Origin: Lachnospiraceae bacterium
GTDB lineage: Bacteria > Bacillota > Clostridia > Lachnospirales > Lachnospiraceae
Direction of reading: 5' to 3'
DNA: 64,000 bases
Assembly: GCA_910575075.1 (NCBI GenBank)
Contig: CAJTCY010000009.1
Coordinates: 62,001 to 126,000, forward strand
Shown in pieces: positions 26,178 to 34,383 of the stretch. The position numbers and the translations under genes were made by a program. Below the pieces are notes generated by a model. The model was not told the DNA's origin. It ran no database searches and saw only the letters and a program-made list of their open reading frames with translations. How positions within the stretch are numbered: the stretch's first letter is position 1; each line of letters begins with the position of its first letter.

Positions 26178-27836
26178 ATGGATAATAAATTTAATGAATA
26201 TAATAATTTTGAAAATGAGAGGAACAATATGGAACAGGAGAGAAACAGTATGGATGCGGCGGGAAGCAGCCAGGAACATGCAGAAGCTGTTAATTCCAGT
26301 ACAGAGATCAACAGTACAGGAGCTGCCGGTTCCATTTATTCTTACAGCTATGTAAATCAGGAAAACCAGGAACGCAATCCTAATTATTATGAGAAAAAAG
26401 AAGAAGAAAATGCTGACAGCCAGAGGACTTATACCACAGGAAGCTATGGAAATACTCAGCCAGAGGATCAGGCTTATGCAGGAAGTCCGAGAATTAATAC
26501 GGAGAATCAGGCTTATTCCGGCAGTCAGGGATATCATGCAGAATCCTCCAGGCAGAATTTCTATAAAGCGCCTGATGCTTCTGCCAAAAAAGAAAAGAAG
26601 AAAAAGAAATTTTCTGGAATGAAGAAACAGCATGGATTCGGGATGACAATCATAAAATGCGCAGCTGTCGCAGTAGTATTCGGATTGGTTTCCAGTACGG
26701 TATTTTATGGAACAGGCATTGCTTTTCAGCGTACGATCGGCGGCAGCAGAAGCGCAGCAGTAACTACGGATCATGATTCATCAGGAACAGCGATAAATAA
26801 CGGAAGCCTGTCAACTACCAATGTAAGTACAGCGACTACGGTGACAGATGTATCAGATATTGTGGACAATGTTATGCCTTCTATTGTTTCCATCACCAAT
26901 ATGGGACAGGTAGAGGCAGACTTCTTTGGACGGAGATTTCAGCAGGACACATCAAGCGCTGGAAGCGGAATTATCATCGGACAGACAGAAGAAGAGATCT
27001 ACGTTGCCACTAATAATCATGTGGTTGCCAATTCTAATCAGCTTACAGTGAATTTTATTGATGACCAGCAGGTGACGGCAGAGATTAAAGGAACGGACGC
27101 CAGTACGGATCTGGCAGTGCTTTCTGTGAAAGTAAAGGATATTCCCACTGATACCATGGATAAGATTAAGGTAGCGACTCTGGGCAAATCGGATGATATT
27201 AAGGTGGGAGAATCTGTGGTGGCAATCGGAAATGCACTGGGCTATGGGCAGTCAGTAACCACAGGAGTAATCAGTGCTCTGGACAGAGAAGTAACCGTAC
27301 AGGACGAGAACACGGGAGCAGCAATTACCAATAAACTGCTTCAGACAGATGCGGCGATCAATCCTGGGAACAGCGGCGGCGCACTTCTGAATATGAATGG
27401 TGAAGTGATCGGGATTAATTCTGTAAAATATTCTGACACACAGGTAGAAGGCATGGGATATTCCATTCCGATTTCATCGGCCCAGCCGATTATCGACAGC
27501 CTGATTACAAGAGAGCTGGTAGATGAATCAAATTCTTCTTTCTTGGGTGTAGCAGGACAGGACGTTACCACTGAGCTTTCCAAGAGCTTCGGAATGCCGG
27601 AGGGACTTTATATTACTATGGTGACAGAGAATAGTGCAGCAGCGCAGGCAGGCATACAGAAAGGTGATGTTATCACAAAATTTGACGACAGGGCAATCAA
27701 ATCCCAGGAAGGGCTCCAGGATATTATGCAGTATTATGCGGCGGGAACCCAGGTGGAGGTAACCCTTCAGACGAACGAAAATGGAGAGTGGAAAGAGAAG
27801 GTTGTAACAGTCACGCTCGGCAGAAGAAACCAATAA
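26178..27836 (+). CDS. htrA: HtrA/DegP-type membrane serine protease with PDZ domain
   Basis: 552 residues. A long Asn/Gln/Tyr-rich disordered cytoplasmic region (1-130), with a repeat-like ENQAYSGSQGY pattern, is followed by a lysine cluster and one membrane helix (about 155-178). The extracellular trypsin-like domain has His281 (NNHVVANS), Asp311 (TDLAVL) and Ser399 (GNSGGAL). A PDZ domain (about 450-545) recognises substrates. It degrades misfolded exported proteins. GAAAGGAG precedes the ATG. The N-terminal extension is much longer than in E. coli DegP and resembles Firmicutes YkdA/YvtA layouts. Terminator at 27887. Confidence 0.95.
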   Translation: MDNKFNEYNNFENERNNMEQERNSMDAAGSSQEHAEAVNSSTEINSTGAAGSIYSYSYVNQENQERNPNYYEKKEEENADSQRTYTTGSYGNTQPEDQAYAGSPRINTENQAYSGSQGYHAESSRQNFYKAPDASAKKEKKKKKFSGMKKQHGFGMTIIKCAAVAVVFGLVSSTVFYGTGIAFQRTIGGSRSAAVTTDHDSSGTAINNGSLSTTNVSTATTVTDVSDIVDNVMPSIVSITNMGQVEADFFGRRFQQDTSSAGSGIIIGQTEEEIYVATNNHVVANSNQLTVNFIDDQQVTAEIKGTDASTDLAVLSVKVKDIPTDTMDKIKVATLGKSDDIKVGESVVAIGNALGYGQSVTTGVISALDREVTVQDENTGAAITNKLLQTDAAINPGNSGGALLNMNGEVIGINSVKYSDTQVEGMGYSIPISSAQPIIDSLITRELVDESNSSFLGVAGQDVTTELSKSFGMPEGLYITMVTENSAAAQAGIQKGDVITKFDDRAIKSQEGLQDIMQYYAAGTQVEVTLQTNENGEWKEKVVTVTLGRRNQ

Positions 27837-27886
27837 ATTTTCCTTTTAAAATCCTGCAAAGTATGGTAGGATAAACATAGACTGAG

Positions 27887-27920
27887 ACGCCAATCCGGGA
27901 AATGTCTGGATTGGCGTTTT
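27887..27920 (+). terminator. Intrinsic terminator after htrA
   Basis: ACGCCAATCCGG pairs with CTGGATTGGCGT around a short loop (one wobble), followed by TTTTG. Confidence 0.85.
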
Positions 27921-28070
27921 GTGCTTTCATAGGAAAGACATTATCACTCTAAAGCGTGAAAGTATCTTTCCTATGAAAGCACAAATAGCAATTATGCGCA
28001 GTTCGCGGAGAAGAAGTTGCTGCTTCGCAGCCCGCTCACGCGCGGAGAATGCGTAAAATGCATTCTTTTT
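27921..28070 (+). repeat. Dispersed structured element, copy 2
   Basis: The outer arms GTGCTTTCATAGGAAAGA (27921-27938) and its exact complement (27965-27982) enclose an inner stem-loop around CTAAAG. The spacer AATAGCAATTATGCGCAG leads to a second stem-loop (GCGG...GCTGC-TTC-GCAGC-CCGC). The element ends in GAATGC-GTAAAAT-GCATTC plus a T run (28047-28070). About 77 bases of the tail match copy 6 at 63421 with only two differences seen. It starts directly after the htrA terminator. Confidence 0.85.
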
Positions 28071-28072
28071 CA

Positions 28073-28218
28073 TCTTATAGGAAAGACCTTGTCACGCTAA
28101 AGCGTGAAAGTATCTTTCCTATAAGAGAAATAACAATAATCGCACTGCGGCGGAAAGGAATATGTCGCTAAAGCGACCCGCCGCAGGCGGTGAATCCTGC
28201 GTAGCAGGATTCTTTTTT
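28073..28218 (+). repeat. Dispersed structured element, copy 3
   Basis: The outer arms TCTTATAGGAAAGA and TCTTTCCTATAAGA pair perfectly, with inner hairpin CACGC-TAAA-GCGTG. The second stem-loop is TGCGGCGG...CCGCCGCA around GTCGC-TAAA-GCGAC. It differs in sequence from copy 2 but has the same architecture. The element ends in the terminator listed separately at 28192. It is back to back with copy 2. Confidence 0.85.
28192..28218 (+). terminator. Perfect terminator hairpin just before the arcC ribosome site
   Basis: GAATCCTGC-GTA-GCAGGATTC followed by TTTTTT, 4 bases before the arcC Shine-Dalgarno. It is the 3' end of repeat copy 3. Any transcript entering from upstream should stop here unless the stem is prevented from forming. 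Confidence 0.85.
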
Positions 28219-28236
28219 AAAATGGAGGGAATTTTT

Positions 28237-29169
28237 ATGAGGAAGAAGAAAATTGTAATTGCATTGGGACATGATGCGCTGGGCACGACGCTGCCGGAAC
28301 AGAAACGTGCGACAAAAAAGACAGCAAGGGCGGTCGTTGATTTTATAAGAGATGATTATCAGGTTGTGATTTCCCACAGCAACGGTCCTCAGGTTGGAAT
28401 GATTCATACTGCCATGTCTGAATTCTGCCGGATTTATCCGGAATATACGCCTACGCCAATGTCCGTGTGTTCAGCGATGAGCCAGGGATATATCGGTTAT
28501 GACCTGCAGAATGCGATTCGGACAGAATTGCTGAACAGAGGAATTTACAAACCGGTGACTACGATATTGACGCAGGTGACAGTAGACCCTTATGACGAGG
28601 CGTTTTATCATCCTACGAAAATTATCGGGCGTGTCATGACGGAGGAAGAGTCTGAGGCGGAAGAGAAGAAAGGGAATCATGTAGTACAGACCCAGGAAGG
28701 TTACCGCCGGATTGTGGCAGCGCCGAAACCCGTAGATATTGTGGAAATTGATGCCGTCCGCGCTCTGCTGGATGCAGACCAGGTGGTGATTGCCTGCGGA
28801 GGCGGGGGAATCCCGGTGCTGGCGCAGGAAAATAAGCTGAAAGGCGCAAGCGCGGTAATTGAAAAGGATTCAGCGGCTGGAAAGCTGGCGGACCTGATAG
28901 ATGCAGAGCGTCTGGTCATTTTGACAGGTGTTGAAAAAGTATGTCTGAATTTTGGACAGGAAAATGAAGAATCCCTGGACGAGATTACGATATCTCAGGC
29001 GAAAAAATATATCGAAGAAGGGCAGTTTGAAGCAGGGACCATGCTTCCAAAAATTGAGACGGCTATTGAATTTATTGGAAACTCTGCCGTGCGCAGCGTG
29101 CTGATTACCAAGCTTGATCCTTCGGGAGAGGGCAGTGTAGAAAGCGCGGGAACGGTGATTCACAAGTAA
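28237..29169 (+). CDS. arcC: Carbamate kinase
   Basis: 310 residues. Makes ATP from carbamoyl phosphate, usually at the end of arginine deiminase or purine and allantoin catabolism. The ATG at 28237 has TGGAGGGA upstream; an in-frame start at 28162 would lie inside the repeat element. Amino acid kinase fold motifs are SHSNGPQVGM, QGYIGYDLQNAI, VIACGGGGIPV, IEKDSAAGKLA and FEAGTMLPKIE near the end. The usual N-terminal ALGGNAL reads ALGHDALG; I recall similar variants in Lachnospiraceae but could not check them. No arcA, arcB or allantoin genes are nearby, so the source of carbamoyl phosphate is unclear. Confidence 0.92.
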   Translation: MRKKKIVIALGHDALGTTLPEQKRATKKTARAVVDFIRDDYQVVISHSNGPQVGMIHTAMSEFCRIYPEYTPTPMSVCSAMSQGYIGYDLQNAIRTELLNRGIYKPVTTILTQVTVDPYDEAFYHPTKIIGRVMTEEESEAEEKKGNHVVQTQEGYRRIVAAPKPVDIVEIDAVRALLDADQVVIACGGGGIPVLAQENKLKGASAVIEKDSAAGKLADLIDAERLVILTGVEKVCLNFGQENEESLDEITISQAKKYIEEGQFEAGTMLPKIETAIEFIGNSAVRSVLITKLDPSGEGSVESAGTVIHK

Positions 29170-29191
29170 TATAAAATATAGGAGATGTGCT

Positions 29192-30943
29192 ATGAAAGAT
29201 ATGAGAAAAACAAAAATTATCTGTACACTGGGGCCTTCAACAGACAAAGGAGATGTATTGAGGCAGCTCATGCTGGAGGGAATGAATGTTGCCAGATTCA
29301 ATTTTTCTCATGGAACCCATGAGGAACAGGGACAGAGACTGCAGCAGGTACAAAGACTCCGGGAAGAGCTTAAACTTCCCATCGCGTCGCTGTTAGACAC
29401 GAAGGGACCGGAAATTCGTCTTCGTGAGCTGAAAAACGGCAAAGCAATGTTGAATGCGGGACAGAAATTTGTCCTGACAACGGAAGAGATTCTGGGAGAT
29501 GAAAACAGGGTGAGCATCACCTACAAAGACCTGGTGAAAGATATACAGGCAGGTTCTAGGATTCTCATTGATGACGGGCTGATTGAACTGGGTGTGGAGG
29601 AAGTGACAGACACGGAAATTCTGTGCCATGTGGTAAATGGCGGAATGATTTCCAACAAGAAAGGCGTTAATGTGCCGAATGTGGAATTATCCATGCCTTA
29701 TATCAGCGATAAAGATTATGAAGATATTGTATTTGGAATAGAAAATGATTTTGATTTTGTCGCCGCGTCCTTTGTGCGCACGGCAGATGATATTTTGCAG
29801 ATACGCAGGATTTTTGAAGAGAAAAACTGCCACAATATTAACATTATCGCCAAGATTGAGAATATGCAGGGTGTGAACAATATTGATGAAATTATCCGTG
29901 TTTCAGATGGTATCATGGTGGCGAGAGGTGATATGGGTGTGGAAATTCCTTTAGAGGACGTGCCTGTGATTCAGAAAATGATAATCAAAAAAGTTATTGA
30001 AGCGGGCAAACAGGTAATTACGGCTACTCAGATGCTGGACTCTATGATGAAAAACCCGAGACCTACCAGGGCGGAATCCACGGACGTAGCAAATGCCATT
30101 TATGATGGGACCAGCGCGATCATGCTTTCCGGAGAAACTGCGGCGGGCATGTATCCGGTGGAAGCATTGAAAACCATGGTGAAAATTGCCATACGTACAG
30201 AACAGGATATCAATTATACCGCGCGGTTTAAGATGCGGCAGACACTGAGCAATCCGGATATTACCAATGCTATTTCTCATGCGACCTGTACGACGGCAAT
30301 CGACCTGAATGCAGCCGCAATTATTACAGTTACCCAGTCAGGAAAAACAGCACGAATGATCTCTAAATACCGTCCAGACTGCAATATTATTGGCGGAAGC
30401 ATGCATCAGAAAGTATGCCGCCAGTTAAATCTGTCCTGGGGTGTGACGCCTGTGGAGGTTCAGAAGAAGGATGATGCAAATGAACTGTTTGAACATGCGG
30501 TGGACATGGCGGCTAAGGCGGGGCTGGTTTCCATGGGAGATATTACAGTTATCACGGCAGGGGTTCCTCTGGGTGTTTCCGGGACCACGAATATTCTGAA
30601 AGTCCATGTGGCAGGGCATATTCTTGCCACAGGCAAAGGAATCAATGACAAAGTGGTGTCGGCAAATATCTGTGTCTGCAAAAATGCAGAAAATTTGAAG
30701 GAGAATTTCAAAGAGGGAGACGTCATTGTGGCAAAGGAAACGAATAATAATATGATGGAACAGATCCGCAAGGCTTCCGGGTTAATTGTAGAGGAGGGAG
30801 GCCCCAATTCTCATGCAGTGATTGCCGGGCTGAGCCTGGACATTCCGGTGATCGTTGAGGTGGAACATGCAACCGCCATTCTTAAGACGGGTGCATATGT
30901 GACATTAGATGCCAGAGAAGGTATTATCAGCTGCAATGGTTAA
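29192..30943 (+). CDS. pyk: Pyruvate kinase with C-terminal PEP-utiliser domain
   Basis: 583 residues, longer than E. coli PykF by the extra C-terminal domain common in Bacillus and Clostridia. The barrel has KIICTLGPSTDKGD, the substrate region RFNFSHGTHEEQ, LDTKGPEIRL, IIAKIENMQGVNNIDEII and MVARGDMGVEIP. The allosteric C domain follows (ATCTTAIDLNAAAIITVTQSGKTARMI in two parts). Residues about 505-583 (GLIVEEGGPNSHAVIAGLSL) form the PEP-utiliser module with its His; in Bacillus enzymes this domain is not needed for catalysis. AGGAGATG precedes the ATG. It converts PEP and ADP to pyruvate and ATP in glycolysis. Confidence 0.97.
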   Translation: MKDMRKTKIICTLGPSTDKGDVLRQLMLEGMNVARFNFSHGTHEEQGQRLQQVQRLREELKLPIASLLDTKGPEIRLRELKNGKAMLNAGQKFVLTTEEILGDENRVSITYKDLVKDIQAGSRILIDDGLIELGVEEVTDTEILCHVVNGGMISNKKGVNVPNVELSMPYISDKDYEDIVFGIENDFDFVAASFVRTADDILQIRRIFEEKNCHNINIIAKIENMQGVNNIDEIIRVSDGIMVARGDMGVEIPLEDVPVIQKMIIKKVIEAGKQVITATQMLDSMMKNPRPTRAESTDVANAIYDGTSAIMLSGETAAGMYPVEALKTMVKIAIRTEQDINYTARFKMRQTLSNPDITNAISHATCTTAIDLNAAAIITVTQSGKTARMISKYRPDCNIIGGSMHQKVCRQLNLSWGVTPVEVQKKDDANELFEHAVDMAAKAGLVSMGDITVITAGVPLGVSGTTNILKVHVAGHILATGKGINDKVVSANICVCKNAENLKENFKEGDVIVAKETNNNMMEQIRKASGLIVEEGGPNSHAVIAGLSLDIPVIVEVEHATAILKTGAYVTLDAREGIISCNG

Positions 30944-30965
30944 CAGGACAGGAAAGAGGATATAG

Positions 30966-32081
30966 ATGAAAAAATACAGCAAAACAGCAGCGCTGGCATT
31001 ACTGATTGCACTGGTATTTACAGGCTGTGCAGGAAAAAACTCTCAGGTGGAACAACCCAAGCCTGCTGCAGAAAATGTACAAGACAGCCAGCAGGGAGAA
31101 GAGGATAAAGTTCTGGCGAAGGAAGATAAGAAGAAATCCGACCGGCAGGAAAATAAGCAGGAGGAACAGAAAAAAGAAGCAGAAGCTGAGCAGCCTCATT
31201 TGGAGCAGGAGCCGGAACTTCCTGTCTTGAATCCAGATACTGTTGTTTACGCACAGGAAGAAGTAATGACTACTTCTTCTGTAAATGTACGCAAAGCGCC
31301 TTCCACCGACAGTGAAGTTTATCAGACAGTGCCCCGGCGAAGTGCGTTTACCAGAACGGCAGATGACGGAACCTGGAGTGCGGTGAAACTTGGAGAGGAA
31401 GAATATTTTATCGCTTCAGAATTCCTGCAGCCTGCGTCAGAAGTGAAAGATAATGGTTATCTGGTGGTGATTGATGCTGGGCATCAGGCACATGGCAACA
31501 GTGAGCAGGAGCCTATAGGACCGGGGGCGTCTGAAACAAAACCTAAGGTGGCAAGCGGAACCTCAGGCTGTGTCACTGGATTAAATGAATATGAGCTGAC
31601 GCTGCAGGTATCGTTAAAGCTTCAGGAAGAATTGGAAGCAAGAGGCTATCAGGTAATGATGGTACGTACCAGCCACGATGTAAATATCAGCAACAGTGAG
31701 CGTGCCGCAGTTGCCAACAATGCAGGTGCAGATGCTTTTGTGCGTGTTCATGCCAATGGTTCTGATGACAGCGGGCAGAATGGGATTCTTACAATTTGTC
31801 CGACATCGGGAAATCCTTATATGGGGAATCTTTACAGCCAATGCCGGAGTCTGTCAGAATGTGTTCTGGATGGTGCTGTCAATGCCACTGGAGCTAATAA
31901 ACAGCATATCTGGGAGACAGACAGCATGAGCGGTATCAACTGGTGTACGGTTCCGGTTACCATTGTGGAAATGGGATTTATGACAAATCCCACTGAGGAT
32001 CAGAATATGGCGGATGGGGGCTATCAGCAGAAGCTGGCCACGGGAATTGCAGATGGGCTGGATGCTTATTTTGAAAATTAA
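30966..32081 (+). CDS. Lipoprotein N-acetylmuramoyl-L-alanine amidase
   Basis: 371 residues. The signal peptide ends in a lipobox (LVFTGC, Cys at about 21), so it is anchored to the outer face of the membrane. A Lys/Glu/Gln-rich linker (about 25-85) is followed by an SH3 domain (about 93-155: [15 protein letters not shown]) and an Amidase_3 domain (about 160-371). Zinc-site elements are [10 protein letters not shown], the Glu in [10 protein letters not shown] and His in FVRVHANGS, with Glu in [10 protein letters not shown]. It hydrolyses the MurNAc-L-Ala bond. It starts 22 bases after the pyruvate kinase stop. It is unlike the Fn3 amidase at 11474 in anchoring and domain layout. Confidence 0.92.
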   Translation: MKKYSKTAALALLIALVFTGCAGKNSQVEQPKPAAENVQDSQQGEEDKVLAKEDKKKSDRQENKQEEQKKEAEAEQPHLEQEPELPVLNPDTVVYAQEEVMTTSSVNVRKAPSTDSEVYQTVPRRSAFTRTADDGTWSAVKLGEEEYFIASEFLQPASEVKDNGYLVVIDAGHQAHGNSEQEPIGPGASETKPKVASGTSGCVTGLNEYELTLQVSLKLQEELEARGYQVMMVRTSHDVNISNSERAAVANNAGADAFVRVHANGSDDSGQNGILTICPTSGNPYMGNLYSQCRSLSECVLDGAVNATGANKQHIWETDSMSGINWCTVPVTIVEMGFMTNPTEDQNMADGGYQQKLATGIADGLDAYFEN

Positions 32082-32106
32082 GGGGCAGATGCCAGAGAAG
32101 ACCAGA

Positions 32107-32158
32107 GAGGGGCTGCCGCACTAATATATTCACTCGTTTATGTTAGTGCAACAGTCTC
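32107..32158 (+). terminator. Hairpin after the lipoprotein amidase
   Basis: GAGGGGCTGCCGCACTAA pairs with TTAGTGCAACAGTCTC with internal mismatches; GCACTAA/TTAGTGC is perfect. The T run is poor. It is a relative of the hairpin at 1730 and probably a weaker terminator. Confidence 0.55.
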
Positions 32159-32214
32159 ATTCTGAATCTAAAAAATGTGCGTACGGCTGTCTGACTTAAG
32201 GAGGTGAAACGGCA

Positions 32215-32868
32215 GTGGCAAGAAATAAACATCCAGAAGAAACTGTTAATTTAATATTGGATGTTGCTCTTCGTCTGTTTATGGAAAAGGGATATGAGCA
32301 TACCTCCATCCAAGATATCATTGACCATTTAGGAGGGCTCAGTAAAGGCGCTATCTATCATCATTTTAAATCAAAAGAAGATATATTAACTGCAGTTACT
32401 GAGAGAATGATGGAGGAGTCCAATCAGATGCTTACCGTGATTCGAGACCGCTCTGACCTTAATGGCAAGGAAAAATTGAAAACGATTTTTAAAGAATCTA
32501 TCTGCCGGCCAGTTCAGAATGATATCTTTACAGTAGCTCCAGATTTTCATAAGAATCCGAAGCTTCTCATCAGCCTTTTGGGTGATACAATTGAAAATGT
32601 GGTTCCGGATTATATTCTGCCAATCGTGAAACAGGGGATAGCAGACGGATCTATTGTAACAGATTATCCAGAACAATTGGCAGAGTTGATTATACTGGTG
32701 GCGAATGTCTGGATGAATCCTATGATATTCGGCAATACGGAAGAAGAAACTTATAGTAAGTGTATGATATTTAAACAGATGCTGCAGGGGTTTGGACTGG
32801 AAATTGTAGATGAAGAAATGCAAGAACGGCTGCTGGAACTGGCGTCAATTTATCAGAAGAACAAATAG
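32215..32868 (+). CDS. TetR-family transcriptional regulator
   Basis: 217 residues from a GTG at 32215 with AAGGAGGTG nine bases upstream. The N-terminal helix-turn-helix is clear (ILDVALRLFMEKGYEHTS, IIDHLGGLSKGAIYHHFKSKEDIL); the C-terminal ligand domain is not recognisable. There is no adjacent transporter or enzyme in the same direction, so the regulated genes are unknown. It may control itself. Flanked by the hairpin at 32107 and convergent with alkD. Confidence 0.9.
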   Translation: MARNKHPEETVNLILDVALRLFMEKGYEHTSIQDIIDHLGGLSKGAIYHHFKSKEDILTAVTERMMEESNQMLTVIRDRSDLNGKEKLKTIFKESICRPVQNDIFTVAPDFHKNPKLLISLLGDTIENVVPDYILPIVKQGIADGSIVTDYPEQLAELIILVANVWMNPMIFGNTEEETYSKCMIFKQMLQGFGLEIVDEEMQERLLELASIYQKNK

Positions 32869-32911
32869 CCTGTTATTGAAAAAGGAATAAGACGCGGGGT
32901 TTGCTGACAGC

Positions 32912-33619
32912 TTATTTATTAGAAACCGGCAGGACTGATTTCCGTTTTAGTGTTCTGATATACGCTTTTTCTTCTTTTGGAACCTTCAAAGATTCCGTGA
33001 TTTTCTGCAGAGCTTTATTATGTGTAAAGTCATTCAGGTGGTTTTCTTTTAAGAAGGGCAGTGTCGTTTCTGGGAATTCCCGGTAGCAGATGGATACTGC
33101 CCATGCCTGCGCCATCTGCACATAATATGTCTCTAAGGCTACACTTTCTACAGCTTTCAGTACCCGGGGGAGATAGTCTGGCGTGACATAGTAATCCAGC
33201 ATCTGTACCAGTGCGAAGCGGACCTCGTATTCTCTGGAGCTGCAGAGATATTCCATGATAAATTCCCAGAATTCTTCTGGCTGTTCTTTTGCCAGCTTAA
33301 TAGTGGAGCAGGTGCTGTCACAGACGGACCAGTTGTCAATTTTGGGAAGAAATGCCCGCAGGAAAGGTTCTTTTTCCTGTAGGTTCCCAGCAGCATAGCC
33401 AAGAACCATGCCCTGGAGCATAATTTCTTCGTAACTGTCATCCAGGGCAGAATTTAAGTAGTTCTTCCAGTCACCTCGCGCAAGCTGTTTTGCCATCTTC
33501 CTCAGAGCAGGAAGCCGCACGCCCAGAATGTGTTCTACGCCTGGCAGCAGACTGGCGGTAAACTGCTGGAATTTTGGCTCACGCTGAAGCTTTAGCTGTT
33601 CTTTGATCCAGGTATTCAT
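32912..33619 (-). CDS. AlkD-like DNA alkylation repair protein
   Basis: 235 residues on the minus strand; the start at 33619 is chosen because AAGGAGG lies 9 bases before it and would be inside the gene for the longer reading from 33640. All-helical HEAT-like repeats with LPALRKMAKQLARGDW, VLGYAAGN, NWSVCDSTCSTIK and FALVQMLDYYV match the AlkD family of 3-methyladenine DNA glycosylases. The conserved Trp and Asp of the active site are in DNWSVCD. It excises alkylated, positively charged bases. It is a single-gene unit; its upstream region holds the inverted-repeat element at 33654. Confidence 0.88.
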   Translation of the reverse strand: MNTWIKEQLKLQREPKFQQFTASLLPGVEHILGVRLPALRKMAKQLARGDWKNYLNSALDDSYEEIMLQGMVLGYAAGNLQEKEPFLRAFLPKIDNWSVCDSTCSTIKLAKEQPEEFWEFIMEYLCSSREYEVRFALVQMLDYYVTPDYLPRVLKAVESVALETYYVQMAQAWAVSICYREFPETTLPFLKENHLNDFTHNKALQKITESLKVPKEEKAYIRTLKRKSVLPVSNK

Positions 33620-33641
33620 TGAAACTGCCTCCTTACTCAAT

Positions 33642-33653
33642 TATCATTTGTTA
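33642..33653. repeat. Left 12-bp flanking repeat of the inverted-repeat element
   Basis: ATTATCATTTGT, repeated exactly at 33934-33945 on the other side of the element. It looks like a target site duplication. Confidence 0.65.
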
Positions 33654-33933
33654 GGCAATTGCGAAACTAATAAATTATGAAAATTTCATATACAATTCAT
33701 ACAATTGTACTTAAATATTTTATTCATATAAACGCACAAAATGCAGAACGTACCAAACATTCCAATGAGCCTTTTACAACAAAAACCATGTTCAGCAAAG
33801 GCTTCCATGGTTTTTAAGTCTCATTTCCATGGTACTAAATGCATTTTTTAGCGTTTATATGATAAAATATTTTTTCTTAAATTTTTTGAATTGTATATGA
33901 AATTCTCAAAACTATTGAGCTTCGCAATTACCT
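33654..33933. mobile_element. MITE-like 280-bp imperfect palindrome
   Basis: The ends are AGGCAATTGCGAA and, read from the other side, AGGTAATTGCGAA. Pairing continues inward through TTTCATATACAATTC, a TTAAATATTTTAT-like block, CATATAAACGC and ATGCA/GTACCA, so the whole element can fold on itself. There is no coding capacity. It is bounded by an exact 12-bp direct repeat. It sits between the start of alkD and the stop of the SdpI gene. These are the features of a non-autonomous transposable element; no transposase for it is seen in the window. Confidence 0.72.
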
Positions 33934-33945
33934 ATTATCATTTGT
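33934..33945. repeat. Right 12-bp flanking repeat of the inverted-repeat element
   Basis: ATTATCATTTGT, directly against the stop codon of the SdpI-like gene (33946-33948). Confidence 0.65.
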
Positions 33946-34383
33946 CTATAGTTTGTGCTTCATATAATGAAGAAAAGAATATCCGGCAGGGATCAAAACG
34001 ATGACGGCCAAAAAGAGTTTTGCCGGCAAACTCATATCAATATTCAATCCCAGTGCATATCCATAAAGCTGAATGCTGCTTAGCACGGCTGCAGCAGGAC
34101 AAATTAACAGTGTCAGTTTAAATATTTTATCATTGATTCCCTGTCTCTTTGGGTCAAAAGAGGTGAAAAGCGTACATAACAAGTGTGCTCCCAGAATAAA
34201 CAGGGGAATGCCAAAGACAGAAAATTCTCTGCTGCCCCAGCCGTTCGGCACATTTTCAAAATCAAAATGAATTGCCATGGAATCAGGAAGTTTATTCCAT
34301 AAGATAATTCCGGCTATCATAGGCAGGACTGTGACCAGGCTTGTAATGATAATAAAATTTTTATGCTTTTTCAATTTTTCCAT
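33946..34383 (-). CDS. sdpI: SdpI-like membrane immunity protein, short form
   Basis: 145 residues, with DUF1648 at the N-terminus (IAGIILWNKLPDSMAIHFDFENVPNGWGSRE in the family pattern) and four hydrophobic segments. SdpI proteins protect against the SDP killing peptide and, with the adjacent ArsR-type repressor, act in its sensing. Family members usually run to about 200 residues and end with a conserved IG.R.PWTL block, which is absent here. The stop lies exactly beside the flanking repeat of the MITE-like element, so truncation is possible. The start overlaps the end of the repressor gene by 23 bases. No SdpC toxin gene is seen nearby. Confidence 0.78.
   Translation of the reverse strand: MEKLKKHKNFIIITSLVTVLPMIAGIILWNKLPDSMAIHFDFENVPNGWGSREFSVFGIPLFILGAHLLCTLFTSFDPKRQGINDKIFKLTLLICPAAAVLSSIQLYGYALGLNIDMSLPAKLFLAVIVLIPAGYSFLHYMKHKL

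Noticed and set aside
27921-28218. CRISPR array formed by repeated elements
   Set aside because: Only two adjacent units of about 145 bases with internal hairpins, no regular short repeats or spacers, and no cas genes. No CRISPR array was seen anywhere in the window.
28162-28236. Longer N-terminus for carbamate kinase
   Set aside because: The extra codons are translated repeat-element sequence including the terminator; the family start fits 28237.
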